Shown here: positions 9,175 through 18,468 of the stretch, piece by piece
Position numbering within the stretch: position 1 is the first letter of the stretch
Layout: each line of letters starts with the position of its first letter
NCBI GenBank assembly: GCA_902537425.1
Contig: CACBBD010000006.1
Span: forward strand, 1 to 64,000
DNA: 64,000 nucleotides
DNA from: an uncultured SAR86 cluster bacterium
GTDB lineage: Bacteria > Pseudomonadota > Gammaproteobacteria > Magnimaribacterales > Magnimaribacteraceae
Reading direction: 5' to 3'
Position numbers and translations under genes: made by a program
The notes under the pieces: model-generated
Database searches by the model: none
Seen by the model: only the letters and a program-made list of their open reading frames with translations
What the model was told of the DNA's origin: nothing

Positions 9175-9708
9175 ATGAAATCTGATTTTTTAAAATCCCA
9201 AAAAATAATTCATTGGATAATGGCTATCACTATTATGCTGGATCTCAATATCGCACAAAAATTTGGAGGAGAAATGGACATTTTGGATAGGCTGGAATCA
9301 AGGATTGACCACACTAGTGTTGGATTATTCATAACATTTCTTTTCTTATTGAGAGTCTTCTTAAGATATAGATATGGATCTCCAGGTTATCCCGACTCGA
9401 TGCCTAGATGGCAAGTAATCTCAGCTAAAGTTGGTCATTACGGACTTTACTTCTTAATGGGTGGATTGATAGTTACTGGTTTGTTAACAGCAAGGTATGC
9501 AACTGACCCGATCCTTGCTTTTAATACGTTAAATCTAACGACGGGCAATGGAGATCTACAAATTTATAACTTAATTAGATTTTTTCATGAGGTTTTTACA
9601 AATTTAATAATAGCCTTTATTGCTATTCATATTTTTGCTTCTATGTACCATCATTTCATTGCTAAAGATTTGACCACATTGAATATGATTAAATTTTGGA
9701 AGAATTGA
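9175..9708 (+). CDS. cytochrome b561 family membrane protein
   Basis: The 177-residue protein has four membrane helices with histidines placed as in b561 di-heme cytochromes: KIIHWIMA (His14), RIDHTSVGL (about 43), KVGHYGLYF (about 86) and IAIHIFASMYHH (about 157-165). Members shuttle electrons between the quinone pool and periplasmic or membrane partners. In E. coli CybB is a superoxide:ubiquinone oxidoreductase. It closes the plus-strand run and is followed by a 25-bp convergent gap. Confidence 0.85.
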   Translation: MKSDFLKSQKIIHWIMAITIMLDLNIAQKFGGEMDILDRLESRIDHTSVGLFITFLFLLRVFLRYRYGSPGYPDSMPRWQVISAKVGHYGLYFLMGGLIVTGLLTARYATDPILAFNTLNLTTGNGDLQIYNLIRFFHEVFTNLIIAFIAIHIFASMYHHFIAKDLTTLNMIKFWKN

Positions 9709-9733
9709 TTAAAGTCCAACTAAATTTAGCCTA

Positions 9734-11248
9734 TTAATTCATTATTCTCATTTTTAAATCATCGATAAGCATATCAATAGAAATATTTGAATTTGTAGAT
9801 CCAAAAATATATCTATCAGGTCTAACTAGGAAGGCTCTATCCTTTTCCATAAAAGATTTCATCCAAGGATTTTTTTCAATATATTTCTTTTCAAGAATGA
9901 CTAACTTACATTCTATTAAATCAAGAAATTCATAATGATCTTCAGAGATTTCCAAAGGAGATTTTGATATCAAAGAAAAGTTTTTCCCTAGAATATGATC
10001 CATTCTCTTTACAACTTCTTTATTATAATACTCTACGGGTTGGGGAAAAATCTCTCCAGCATTCATTGACTTATCAGCCTTCCCACCAAAAAAAAGACCC
10101 TTCGTAAGATTTGGTAATATAAAAGATCCATAACCCTTCTGAACTAAATCCTGTGATACCTCCTCTGGAGTTTCTGCCTCAGCATAAGCTTCCATTAATT
10201 CTCCAATACCCGCAGAATTTTTCACAACAAATCTAGAATGCGGAATTCTCTCTATCTCGTAGCTATCAACTAAATTTGTATTTAACTTATTTTTAATTGA
10301 TGCCGCGATTTTCCAGGATAAGTTCACTGCATCTCTATAACCAGACATCATACCTTCTCCCATAAATGGAGGAGCTTGATGCGCTGCATCGCCTATTAAA
10401 AAGCAGTTACCTTTCTGAAAATTTTTAGCAATTACCGAATGGAACTGATAAACAGCCTTTCTTATGATTTTATATTCTTCTGGTTTCAACCATTTATCTA
10501 TTAGCTCATGAATGGTTTTATCATCCAAGAAGCTCTCCTTATCCTCGTGCTCATGAATAATGAATTCCCATCTTCGAAAAGGTAAGTGAGAAGGAACAAA
10601 AGTTGCAAGCCTTTCTTTATCACAAACTTGTATTAACTTATCACCAAGTTTATCAGGCTCATTAAGTTCAACATCAATAACAACCCAATCACGATTATAA
10701 TTTAAGTCCTCTTGAGAGATGCCTAGCTGTTTTCTTACAATACTTGATCCTCCATCAGAACCTATTAAATATCTAGAAGTAAAATCTTTCTCTTCTTGAT
10801 TATTTAAATTGATAGTTTTAAAACTTACAGATTCTTTATTTTGATCAAGACTTATGAATTCATGTTCTAACATAATTTCAACATTAGAATTTTCTAATTT
10901 TTTTCTTATATCACGATCTGTATAGGGCTGATGAAATAAACTTGATGCCGGCCAACCATTTGCTGATACAAAACCTTTTAAATCAATAGAACCGTCAATA
11001 ATTTCCAAATTCTTGTCAGAAAAGTAAGCACCTCCAAGAATAGTGCTATTTTTTAGGTAAATGTCTTCAATTCCAGCTAATTGAGACATTCTAAAACCTT
11101 GATCGCTAACGGTTACTGCTCTTGGAAGATTGTAAATATCTTTTTCTTTATCGATGCACAGGACTCTCATGCCGTATGATTCTAAGAGAAGTGCGGCCAT
11201 ACTTCCGGCAGGTCCTATACCTATGATGGCTACATCAAAATGATTCAC
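9734..11248 (-). CDS. FAD-dependent aromatic hydroxylase (MhpA-like)
   Basis: This 504-residue flavoprotein hydroxylase has the Rossmann motif GIGPAGSMAALLLESYG at the N-terminus, the second FAD/NADPH motif YLIGSDGGSSIVR around 160-175, and GDAAHQAPPFMGEGMMSG around 285-302. The length and motifs fit class A monooxygenases such as 3-(3-hydroxyphenyl)propionate hydroxylase, which ortho-hydroxylate phenolic rings using NADH and O2. Its start shares one base with the stop of the GST-like gene upstream. With the nearby VOC and FAH genes it likely performs ring hydroxylation before cleavage. The substrate is inferred only as a phenolic compound. Confidence 0.85.
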   Translation of the reverse strand: MNHFDVAIIGIGPAGSMAALLLESYGMRVLCIDKEKDIYNLPRAVTVSDQGFRMSQLAGIEDIYLKNSTILGGAYFSDKNLEIIDGSIDLKGFVSANGWPASSLFHQPYTDRDIRKKLENSNVEIMLEHEFISLDQNKESVSFKTINLNNQEEKDFTSRYLIGSDGGSSIVRKQLGISQEDLNYNRDWVVIDVELNEPDKLGDKLIQVCDKERLATFVPSHLPFRRWEFIIHEHEDKESFLDDKTIHELIDKWLKPEEYKIIRKAVYQFHSVIAKNFQKGNCFLIGDAAHQAPPFMGEGMMSGYRDAVNLSWKIAASIKNKLNTNLVDSYEIERIPHSRFVVKNSAGIGELMEAYAEAETPEEVSQDLVQKGYGSFILPNLTKGLFFGGKADKSMNAGEIFPQPVEYYNKEVVKRMDHILGKNFSLISKSPLEISEDHYEFLDLIECKLVILEKKYIEKNPWMKSFMEKDRAFLVRPDRYIFGSTNSNISIDMLIDDLKMRIMN

Positions 11249-12171
11249 TAATTTAATGCACTTAGTTCCTTATGAAAGGATTTAAGAAATGGATTATTTT
11301 GAATGGCATATTTGAGAGCTTTTATACCTTTTTGAAGGTTAGGATTGTTTTGATCTACTATTCCTTTTATGAAACTATCTCTTTGTTTGATTTTTTCATA
11401 GTAAGCATTGATGAATGGTTTTTTTTCAAGCAAAAGACCGCTCCAACCGCACTCATCAAGGCGATGAAGGATAACGGACCAACTTATATCTGCAAGAGAG
11501 AAATTGTTAGATGCAAGCCAATCTTTTTTACTTGATGACAGTTCAGTTTCTAACTCACATAGATGGTTATTCAGTTCTTTAAAGGCAGATTTAATGAGAT
11601 TTTGAATCGGTGGTAATTTTATGAAAGTAAACCCAAATATTTTTAGCAGCAAAAAAATAAATACTCTCTGTTTCATTGGATGAGAAATTAATCCTTTCAT
11701 AACTTCTAGGATAGAGACGTTTTTTAACATAGTTGTAAAAAGTGGAAAGGTAAGGGGTCCAATCGTATTACCGGCATATTTTTCATGACCTTTTACTGGA
11801 TTACCGACCATCGACGCTTTATCTGTCCAATAATTTATTGATTTAACATCACGGTCTTCAAGCGTATTTAAGTTTTCCTTACTATTGAATATGAATTTAA
11901 TTTGTTCATGTGATTCGTATATAGGCCTACCTTTATTGAGCAAGACAGGAACGGTTGCTCCTGGATTTATTTTTAAAAATGATTTTGAGGCTACTTCATA
12001 TTTTCCTGTTTCAATCAAATCTATATGTTTTGAATCATATTTGAAACCTACCTCGTGAAGACAAATTCTAACTTTCCTGGAACACAGTGAAAAATCATTA
12101 TGATAAAGGGTCCATTCAGCTGAGGTTTGCTCAACTAGGTAATCTTGAAGGCCTACTTGCATCCTTTGCAT
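11248..12171 (-). CDS. glutathione S-transferase family protein, long form
   Basis: The N-terminal thioredoxin fold is visible: FSLCSRKVRICLHEVGF (catalytic Ser/Cys region), then GATVPVL (cis-proline loop) and YESHEQIKF (glutathione-binding ES). At 307 residues it is about 80 longer than typical GSTs, with a long helical C-terminal domain. In aromatic clusters such proteins often act as maleylpyruvate or maleylacetoacetate isomerases, or as dehalogenating or ether-cleaving enzymes. The presence of an FAH-family gene makes an isomerase role attractive, but this is inference. The start could be 12171 or the Met three codons in. Confidence 0.8.
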   Translation of the reverse strand: MQRMQVGLQDYLVEQTSAEWTLYHNDFSLCSRKVRICLHEVGFKYDSKHIDLIETGKYEVASKSFLKINPGATVPVLLNKGRPIYESHEQIKFIFNSKENLNTLEDRDVKSINYWTDKASMVGNPVKGHEKYAGNTIGPLTFPLFTTMLKNVSILEVMKGLISHPMKQRVFIFLLLKIFGFTFIKLPPIQNLIKSAFKELNNHLCELETELSSSKKDWLASNNFSLADISWSVILHRLDECGWSGLLLEKKPFINAYYEKIKQRDSFIKGIVDQNNPNLQKGIKALKYAIQNNPFLKSFHKELSALN

Positions 12172-12189
12172 TTGTTTTAGAGCAAACTA

Positions 12190-12963
12190 TTAGACAATAA
12201 GGTGATGTCCACCATCCATGAGAATTGTCTCACCCGTTACTACTTTTGATATTTCAATAAAGTTATATATACCTTCAGCAACCTGTTCTGGAGTAACAGT
12301 AAGTTTTAGTGGAGTAGTCGAAGATAAATTCTCTTTAGCTGCATGATAAAGATCATCACCCATGCCTTTTCTTAGCCAATCTCCTTGAATAAAACCAGGG
12401 CAAATTGCATTGACTCTTATAGGACCGAGATTTCTGGCCATAGATTTCGTCATTGTATTTAGCGCACCTTTTGATGATGCATAGGCAAGAGAGCTACCAA
12501 TGCCTTTTATCCCTGCAATTGAAGAGATATTCACAACACTTGGATTTTCACTGTTCATTAGCATTTCTTTACAAGCCTTTACCATCTGGAAGGGTCCCAC
12601 AACATTAACTTTGTAAATATGTAAGAAATCATCAGCATCTAAACCATCTAGATCGGCATGATTAAATACAAATTTTGTTGTTCCAGCATTATTTACAAGA
12701 GCGTCGATTCTTCCCCATTTTTCGATCGTTTGATGGACTGTTTCTACGCAATCATCATTCTCAGAAACATCTGCCTTTATGGCTAGAGCTTCGACTCCTA
12801 ATCCCTCACATTCTTGGACTATAACATTTGCATCTTGAATAGAGCTTGTACATGTTATTGTTACATTCCACCCCTTTGAGGCGAGCAATTTTGCTGTAGC
12901 TGCTCCAACGCCTCTACTTCCACCAGTTATTATTGCTACTTTATTGGATGTTGCATTAGCCAT
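12190..12963 (-). CDS. short-chain dehydrogenase/reductase
   Basis: A classical SDR of 257 residues: the cofactor motif TGGSRGVGAA at about 13-22, NNAG around 91-94, and catalytic Ser/Tyr/Lys in SSIAGIKG and YASSKGAL (about 147-168). The C-terminus ETILMDGGHHLIV is typical of the family. Its position between the GST-like and VOC genes of the cluster suggests it oxidises or reduces an alcohol or dihydrodiol intermediate. The specific substrate cannot be assigned. Confidence 0.85.
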   Translation of the reverse strand: MANATSNKVAIITGGSRGVGAATAKLLASKGWNVTITCTSSIQDANVIVQECEGLGVEALAIKADVSENDDCVETVHQTIEKWGRIDALVNNAGTTKFVFNHADLDGLDADDFLHIYKVNVVGPFQMVKACKEMLMNSENPSVVNISSIAGIKGIGSSLAYASSKGALNTMTKSMARNLGPIRVNAICPGFIQGDWLRKGMGDDLYHAAKENLSSTTPLKLTVTPEQVAEGIYNFIEISKVVTGETILMDGGHHLIV

Positions 12964-12979
12964 ATTTAAATCCCATCAA

Positions 12980-13501
12980 TTATCTATTCACAAACTCTTT
13001 TGTACTTTCTTCTTTAAGTACAAAACCGGGTTTATCTTTGAATGTATTTTCTACCCATTTTAAGGCATCTTTTTCGTCTAACTCTGGATTCCATGGCTCA
13101 CCTTGGGGTTGTTCTACATCCCAGGGAGTATCTAAAAATATCTCCATCCCATTATTTTCAGGATCATTGAAATAAAAGGATAGCGCATTTCCATGACATA
13201 AAGGCATGTATTCATGATTGATAGCATCAAATTTCTTTTTGAACTCTTTCAATTCTGAATATGTTTCAACTCTAAATGAAATGTGATTCAAAGCAGTTGG
13301 AGTTCCTATATCTTCTCTACCTAGTACAAATGCTAATTGATGATGTTCATCTGGATCATAACTAATAAAGATTATTTCAGGACCATTTTCAAAGATTGGG
13401 CCACTGTCACTAACTTTAAAGCCCAAAGTATTTATATAAAAATCTAATATTTTTTCTTTATCTTTAATATTAAGTACTGTGTGTGACCATCCTAGTTTCA
13501 T
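12980..13501 (-). CDS. VOC-family protein, extradiol-dioxygenase-like
   Basis: The 173-residue single-domain VOC protein has candidate metal ligands His6 (WSHTVLNIKD), a His in HHQLAFVLG or in LNHISFRV, and Glu in NGMEIFLDTPW. The His-His-Glu pattern matches single-module extradiol dioxygenases and glyoxalases. The motif HGNALSFYFNDPENNG resembles catechol-type dioxygenases. In this neighbourhood the likely role is cleavage of the hydroxylated ring made by the MhpA-like enzyme, though a lyase or isomerase role is possible. Confidence 0.75.
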   Translation of the reverse strand: MKLGWSHTVLNIKDKEKILDFYINTLGFKVSDSGPIFENGPEIIFISYDPDEHHQLAFVLGREDIGTPTALNHISFRVETYSELKEFKKKFDAINHEYMPLCHGNALSFYFNDPENNGMEIFLDTPWDVEQPQGEPWNPELDEKDALKWVENTFKDKPGFVLKEESTKEFVNR

Positions 13502-13549
13502 CTCTTCACCAATTTGATTATCTATTTATTCTATCTAAGCAAGCTTGTC

Positions 13550-14413
13550 TTACTCAACCCCCGAATGATTTGTAATTCTTTTGCATACATTTTCTAATGA
13601 ACCAAGACCTTCAATACTTGTCGTGAGAACATCGCCTTCCTTTAGGAATTTACCTTCCATTACACCAACGCCCCCAGGTGTTCCTGTAAAAATTACATCG
13701 CCAACATTAAGAGTAACTATCTCAGATAGATATTTAATAATGGAAGGAATATCGAATATAAGATCATTTGTGTTGTCATTTTGCCTTATTTCATCATTGA
13801 CCTTACATTTTATATTGAGTTTTTCCTTATTTTCCAAAGCATCTAACGAGACAAGGTAAGGACCCATGGGTCCAAAAGTATCAAACGATTTACCTAGATT
13901 AAATTGAGGTGGTTTGGCAGCAAATTGAACGACTCGATCTGAGATATCTTGACCTATACATAATCCAGCAACATGATCCCAGGCATCATCTACACTTATA
14001 TCCTTTCCAGACTTACCAATAACAGCTACTAATTCAGCTTCATAATCAACATGATCACTTCTCATTTCAATCTCTGCATGTGGCCCAACTAGGCAGCTGG
14101 TATGCTTTGTAAATATCATGGGCACACTAGGTATTTCCATACCAGCCTCTTCGGCATGATTTCTATAATTTAACCCTACTGCATAACAATTTTTTGGTGA
14201 AGAAATAGGAGCATCTATCTTAGCTTCTTCTAATAAACCAGTAGGAGTTTTTTCATCTAAAGTACCATACAATTCATGCAGTTCGTCCAAACGATTCAAG
14301 GCATTGAGTGTATCTTCATCGAAAGTATTATTTGATATTACTTTCAGATCATAATAATGTTCACCTTTTACAAGAGCTGCTTTGCCAGATATGTTGGCTA
14401 ATTTAAATGCCAT
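13550..14413 (-). CDS. fumarylacetoacetate hydrolase (FAH) family enzyme
   Basis: The 287-residue protein has the FAH-fold motifs KNCYAVGLNYRNHAEEAG (about 78-95), VDYEAELVAVIGK (metal-binding Glu) around 122-134, and FTGTPGGVGVM near 244. The family hydrolyses or decarboxylates acylpyruvates and ring-cleavage products. It is first in the minus-strand cluster that continues through the VOC, SDR, GST-like and flavin hydroxylase genes. Its start has AGGAGAT just upstream. This is the final hydrolytic step expected after ring opening. Confidence 0.9.
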   Translation of the reverse strand: MAFKLANISGKAALVKGEHYYDLKVISNNTFDEDTLNALNRLDELHELYGTLDEKTPTGLLEEAKIDAPISSPKNCYAVGLNYRNHAEEAGMEIPSVPMIFTKHTSCLVGPHAEIEMRSDHVDYEAELVAVIGKSGKDISVDDAWDHVAGLCIGQDISDRVVQFAAKPPQFNLGKSFDTFGPMGPYLVSLDALENKEKLNIKCKVNDEIRQNDNTNDLIFDIPSIIKYLSEIVTLNVGDVIFTGTPGGVGVMEGKFLKEGDVLTTSIEGLGSLENVCKRITNHSGVE

Positions 14414-14490
14414 GAGATCTCCTATCTTTAAATAAATTGATTATAGGCATTTCTTAATATTTTATAAGCTTTATATACCGATAAAAATTG

Positions 14491-15372
14491 ATGGAAAGGA
14501 AAACTTTTACAAATAAAGAAGGTGAAGACTTCTCTTACTTGGTTCATCAATCTGAGAGCAATAGTAAGAATTTTGTTTTCTTTCACGCAACAGGTTTTAA
14601 CTCGGAAACTTATAAGATTCTTTTCGACAAACTGTCATCTCATTATGACAACGAAATCAATATTTATGCTTTAGACCAGAGAGGGCATGGATTATCTGCT
14701 GCAAAATCGAATCCTGATGAGTTAAAGACCTGGGATGTTTTTGTCCGTGATGGCGAGGAATTTATTGAGAATATAAGCGGATCTGTGATCCTATCGGGAC
14801 ATTCTATGGGATCTATCATTGCCGCAAAGATAGCTTCTTTAAACCCAAGCAAAGTCTCACATTTATTTATGATAGAGCCAGTTTTATATGGGCCAATGGA
14901 GTCTTTAAAATTTAGATTAAAGACACTGCTTCGTATCAATCGAGAGTTGGCTATAGCTGGTGGTGCTGCAAAAAGAAGAAGAAACTTTTCTTCGATTGAT
15001 GAGGCAGTCACTTCTTATACTGGAAGAGGCGCTTTTACCACTTGGTCACAAGAATGGATAGAAAATTATTTAAAGGGCGGAACTCAAAAAACTGATTCAG
15101 GTATTGAATTATCATGCTCTCCTAGTTGGGAAGCAGCAACCTTTAGATCATCCTCTATGAATAGTTGGAGATACCTCAAAAAAATAAAAATGAATGTTAA
15201 GGTAGTCTATGGAAACATTGGATCGACTTTTTCATCTCAAGCAAGAAGCGCATTATTTAAAATCGGTCCAAATTGGAAATCTAATTATTATAAAGAAGCT
15301 TCCCATTTTCTCCCTATGGAATATACCGACTCAATTATCAAAGATTTGGAATCTTACTTGGAAAATAATTAA
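14491..15372 (+). CDS. alpha/beta hydrolase
   Basis: The alpha/beta fold is indicated by FFHATGFNSETYKILFDKL (oxyanion His region, about 29-47), the nucleophile elbow ILSGHSMGSIIAAK around 98-111, and a C-terminal KEASHFLPME that supplies the catalytic His. An in-frame TTG one codon upstream (14488) is possible, but ATG 14491 is preferred. It stands alone on the plus strand between two minus-strand clusters, and its stop overlaps the haloalkane dehalogenase by 4 bp. Its substrate is unknown. Confidence 0.8.
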   Translation: MERKTFTNKEGEDFSYLVHQSESNSKNFVFFHATGFNSETYKILFDKLSSHYDNEINIYALDQRGHGLSAAKSNPDELKTWDVFVRDGEEFIENISGSVILSGHSMGSIIAAKIASLNPSKVSHLFMIEPVLYGPMESLKFRLKTLLRINRELAIAGGAAKRRRNFSSIDEAVTSYTGRGAFTTWSQEWIENYLKGGTQKTDSGIELSCSPSWEAATFRSSSMNSWRYLKKIKMNVKVVYGNIGSTFSSQARSALFKIGPNWKSNYYKEASHFLPMEYTDSIIKDLESYLENN

Positions 15373-16232
15373 AGACTCTCTACGAATTTTCTCAAAGCAG
15401 CGCCTATTTCTTCTGAAGAATCTTCCTGTATGAAGTGATTTCCTTTCACAGTAATCTCTGTCTGATTGTTCCAACTTCTAACGAATTCTCTCTGATCACC
15501 AATTAGAATTGATCCCGGATCAGCATTGATAAACAATTTAGGGATATCCGATTCTTTATGAAATTCAGCATTAAGTCTCACTTCTTCAACAACCTCGCTA
15601 GGTTCCCCATCCAAAGGAATTTGTCTTGGCCACGTAAGAGTAGGGCGTCTGTCTTCTCCTGGATTAATAAAAGGTCTTATGTACTCAGATTTTTCTTCTT
15701 CTGTGTAGCCAGTCGAAGAATCTGCTAGTAGTATTCTTTCAACAAAAAAGTTCTTTTCAAGCACAAGTTCTTCTCCAGCCTCTGACCTAAATAATCCGAA
15801 AATTTTAGTAGCAGGATCGGGCCATTGATCCCAAGTTAGTGGCATAACGATAGCTTCCATATACGTTATGGACTTAATTCTATCTTTGTTTTCTCTAGCA
15901 AATTGGAAACCCATTGCCGAACCCCAATCATGAATAATGAGATGGATATTATTTCCTAAATCTAGCTTATCCATGAGAGCTGTTAAATAACTATATTGAC
16001 CATGATACTCATAGCCAGGATTATCCACTCCTTCAAGTTTATCTGAATCACCCATACCAATTAAATCTGGGATGACTATTCTTCCAATGTCTTCTACATG
16101 GGGTGCAATATTTCTCCAAAGAAAAGATGATGTTGGATTGCCGTGAAGAAATAAAAAAGTATCTCCACTGCCTTCATCAATGAAAGCCATTTTACTGTTC
16201 TTTATATCTTTATATTTTTTTGTATATTTCAT
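15369..16232 (-). CDS. haloalkane dehalogenase
   Basis: The 287-residue protein shows the haloalkane dehalogenase active site in full. Halide-stabilising Asn32 lies in LHGNPTSSFLWRN; nucleophile Asp102 and halide-binding Trp103 lie in IHDWGSAMGF; Glu126 (YMEAIV) sits where the catalytic acid of LinB/DhaA-type enzymes lies; and the catalytic His is in KGNHFIQED near 266. These enzymes cleave carbon-halogen bonds to an alcohol plus halide without cofactors. It is the last gene of a six-gene operon, 5 bp after the amidase. An epoxide hydrolase is less likely because the HDWG Trp and the Asn match dehalogenases. Confidence 0.88.
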   Translation of the reverse strand: MKYTKKYKDIKNSKMAFIDEGSGDTFLFLHGNPTSSFLWRNIAPHVEDIGRIVIPDLIGMGDSDKLEGVDNPGYEYHGQYSYLTALMDKLDLGNNIHLIIHDWGSAMGFQFARENKDRIKSITYMEAIVMPLTWDQWPDPATKIFGLFRSEAGEELVLEKNFFVERILLADSSTGYTEEEKSEYIRPFINPGEDRRPTLTWPRQIPLDGEPSEVVEEVRLNAEFHKESDIPKLFINADPGSILIGDQREFVRSWNNQTEITVKGNHFIQEDSSEEIGAALRKFVESL

Positions 16233-16237
16233 ATCAG

Positions 16238-17683
16238 TTAATCTAAATTAGGAACCACAAAGGTCTTGAATTCTTCTTCGTAGAGTTCCGCAAATTTAAT
16301 TGTTGTCTTGTCTTCGTAAGCTCCACCAATGACTTGTAGTCCAATTGGCATACCATCACTTGATAGACCTGTTGGAAAGACTGTACTTGGTAAATGAGCA
16401 TTTACCGCAAGACCTGGCCAGAAGATCTGTTGAAAATATCTTTGTTCTTGATTATCTACCATGACAGTTCTCTCCGAAATCTTTTTGTGATCATGCTCAA
16501 TAGCGGTTGTGGCGAGCTGCGGACAAATCAAAACATCCCATTCTTCAAAAAACTTTGACCAAGATATTTTAATTTGTTCTCTAGCATAGTTCTGTCTTAT
16601 CCAATTTCTGTGGGATAACACAGTACCTTTGGCTAAGATTGCGTCTACCGATAAATCATTTTTATCTAAACTTGAAGCCAATTCTTCTATTTTTTGATAC
16701 TCATCTTCAGGTAACCCACTTTGCATGACGGATTGTAAAAGTAATTGATAATTAATTTCAGCTTTCATGAAGTCATGTTCAGGTTTTGCTACAAAGGATA
16801 CTGTTGCTCCAACAGAATTTAGTTGATTGCCGACTTCTTCACATCTTTGAGCTATTTCCTTTGAAACTGGAGCCAATTCATCATTACTCCAAATAGCCAC
16901 TTTAAAATCTTTCAGAGAAGTTTTATTACATTCTGCCAGATTGAGTTGCCATCCCTTAGATCTTCTTTCCATAGGACCTGCCATTGCATCTAATGCTATT
17001 TCTAAGTCTTTTGCACTTCTAGCTAAAGGACCACAGACCGATAGATCAGGTTCAGGAACATTAGGAATTAATTCATGACCTGATGAAGGTATGATGCCGT
17101 GACTTGGCTTATGTCCAAAAACTCCGCAATAATGCGCAGGATTTCTTATTGAACCACCGATGTCGGATCCAGCCTCCAATGAACAAAACCCAGCTGCGAG
17201 TGCAGCAGCACTTCCTCCTGATGAACCTCCTGGAGTCTTTTTCAGATCCCAAGGATTCCCTGTAATTCCATAGATATCGTTATAGCTTTGAAAGTCAGCT
17301 AAATTCATAGGAACATTAGTTTTACCTAAGAAATGAGCTCCAGCTTTTTTTAATCTCTTAACAGCCAATCCATCCTCTTTGGCTATATTTCCTTTGTAGT
17401 CAGGTATACCCCAACTTGTACATTGACCTTGTATATTGTAAGACTCTTTTATAGTCATCGGTATGCCATGCAGTGGACCTAAAGAATCTTGCTTCGAAAT
17501 AGCTTCGTCTGCTTTTTTAGCAGCGTCTATAGCATCTTCAAAAGTTCTTACTACAACGGCATTTATCTTGTCATCATATTTCTCTATTCTATCTATGAAA
17601 TGTTGGGTGAGCTCTAGTGAACTTATCTCTTTATTTTTTATTTTGTCAGCCAATTCATAGGCAGGTAAGTGATGAATATCCAA
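16238..17683 (-). CDS. amidase-signature family hydrolase
   Basis: The 481-residue protein carries the amidase signature GGSSGGSAAALAAGFCSLEA (about 153-172), with the catalytic Lys in PMTIKESYN (about 78-86), giving the Ser-cisSer-Lys triad. It is likely a broad amide hydrolase rather than GatA, because gatB and gatC are absent and the neighbours are catabolic. It sits 2 bp after an SDR gene and 5 bp before the haloalkane dehalogenase gene, within one operon. Substrate unknown. Confidence 0.88.
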   Translation of the reverse strand: MDIHHLPAYELADKIKNKEISSLELTQHFIDRIEKYDDKINAVVVRTFEDAIDAAKKADEAISKQDSLGPLHGIPMTIKESYNIQGQCTSWGIPDYKGNIAKEDGLAVKRLKKAGAHFLGKTNVPMNLADFQSYNDIYGITGNPWDLKKTPGGSSGGSAAALAAGFCSLEAGSDIGGSIRNPAHYCGVFGHKPSHGIIPSSGHELIPNVPEPDLSVCGPLARSAKDLEIALDAMAGPMERRSKGWQLNLAECNKTSLKDFKVAIWSNDELAPVSKEIAQRCEEVGNQLNSVGATVSFVAKPEHDFMKAEINYQLLLQSVMQSGLPEDEYQKIEELASSLDKNDLSVDAILAKGTVLSHRNWIRQNYAREQIKISWSKFFEEWDVLICPQLATTAIEHDHKKISERTVMVDNQEQRYFQQIFWPGLAVNAHLPSTVFPTGLSSDGMPIGLQVIGGAYEDKTTIKFAELYEEEFKTFVVPNLD

Positions 17684-17685
17684 AA

Positions 17686-18468
17686 CTAACTGTCTCCTGG
17701 TTTCCAGTCTTCAAATCTATCTTGAAGTCTTTGCATGCCAGTTATCCAGCGATCTCTATCATTTCCTTTTCTAGATACATATTCCAAGACTTCTGCATGT
17801 GGAGTCACAAGAAATCTTTCATTTTCAATGGCATCAAGTACATCGGCAGCTGCCTCATCAGCTTCAATCATCCCATCAACTCCAGCTACTCCAGCACCTT
17901 GTGCTGTCATAGCTGTTCTTACAGCTTGAGGACAAAGACATGAGACACCAATTCCTTTACTTCCATAAGTAATTTTTATCCACTCAGCAAAACTCACTGC
18001 AGCTGCTTTAGTTACAGAATATCCTGCAGAACCTATCTGAGTGAGTAAACCTGCAGCCGATGAAGTATTCATTAAATAACCTTCGCCTCTCTCTAACATT
18101 TGAGGCAGAACATGCTTGGCTGCAAAGATATGAGATTGTACATTTACTTCCCAGATATTTTGCCAATCGCTAGTCTCTACTTCAAAAAATCCATGTACTC
18201 CACCAATCCCTGCATTAGAACAAAAAATATCTATTCCACCTGAATATTCATTTGCTTTATCTATTACATTGATAATGTCTTCTTCTTTTCCAACATTAGC
18301 TTGGACCGCTAAGCCATTGATATCATTGGCAGTTTCAGTCGCACCTTCTATATTCATATCAACACAAACAATTGATTTTGCGCCAGCTTTATTAAAAGCT
18401 TCACATAAGGCTTTACCTATTCCACTAGCAGCCCCTGTGACTACAATTCTTTTATCTTGTATTTGCAT
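17686..18468 (-). CDS. short-chain dehydrogenase/reductase
   Basis: 260 residues with TGAASGIGKALCEAF at the N-terminus, CSNAGIGG around 84-91, and catalytic residues in MNTSSAAGLLTQIG and YSVTKAAAVSF (about 135-160). The C-terminal part (EYVSRKGNDRDRWITGMQRL) is longer and less typical than in fatty-acid-type SDRs. Its start codon overlaps the last base of the acyl-CoA ligase gene. It probably acts on an alcohol or ketone intermediate of the operon pathway. Confidence 0.85.
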   Translation of the reverse strand: MQIQDKRIVVTGAASGIGKALCEAFNKAGAKSIVCVDMNIEGATETANDINGLAVQANVGKEEDIINVIDKANEYSGGIDIFCSNAGIGGVHGFFEVETSDWQNIWEVNVQSHIFAAKHVLPQMLERGEGYLMNTSSAAGLLTQIGSAGYSVTKAAAVSFAEWIKITYGSKGIGVSCLCPQAVRTAMTAQGAGVAGVDGMIEADEAAADVLDAIENERFLVTPHAEVLEYVSRKGNDRDRWITGMQRLQDRFEDWKPGDS

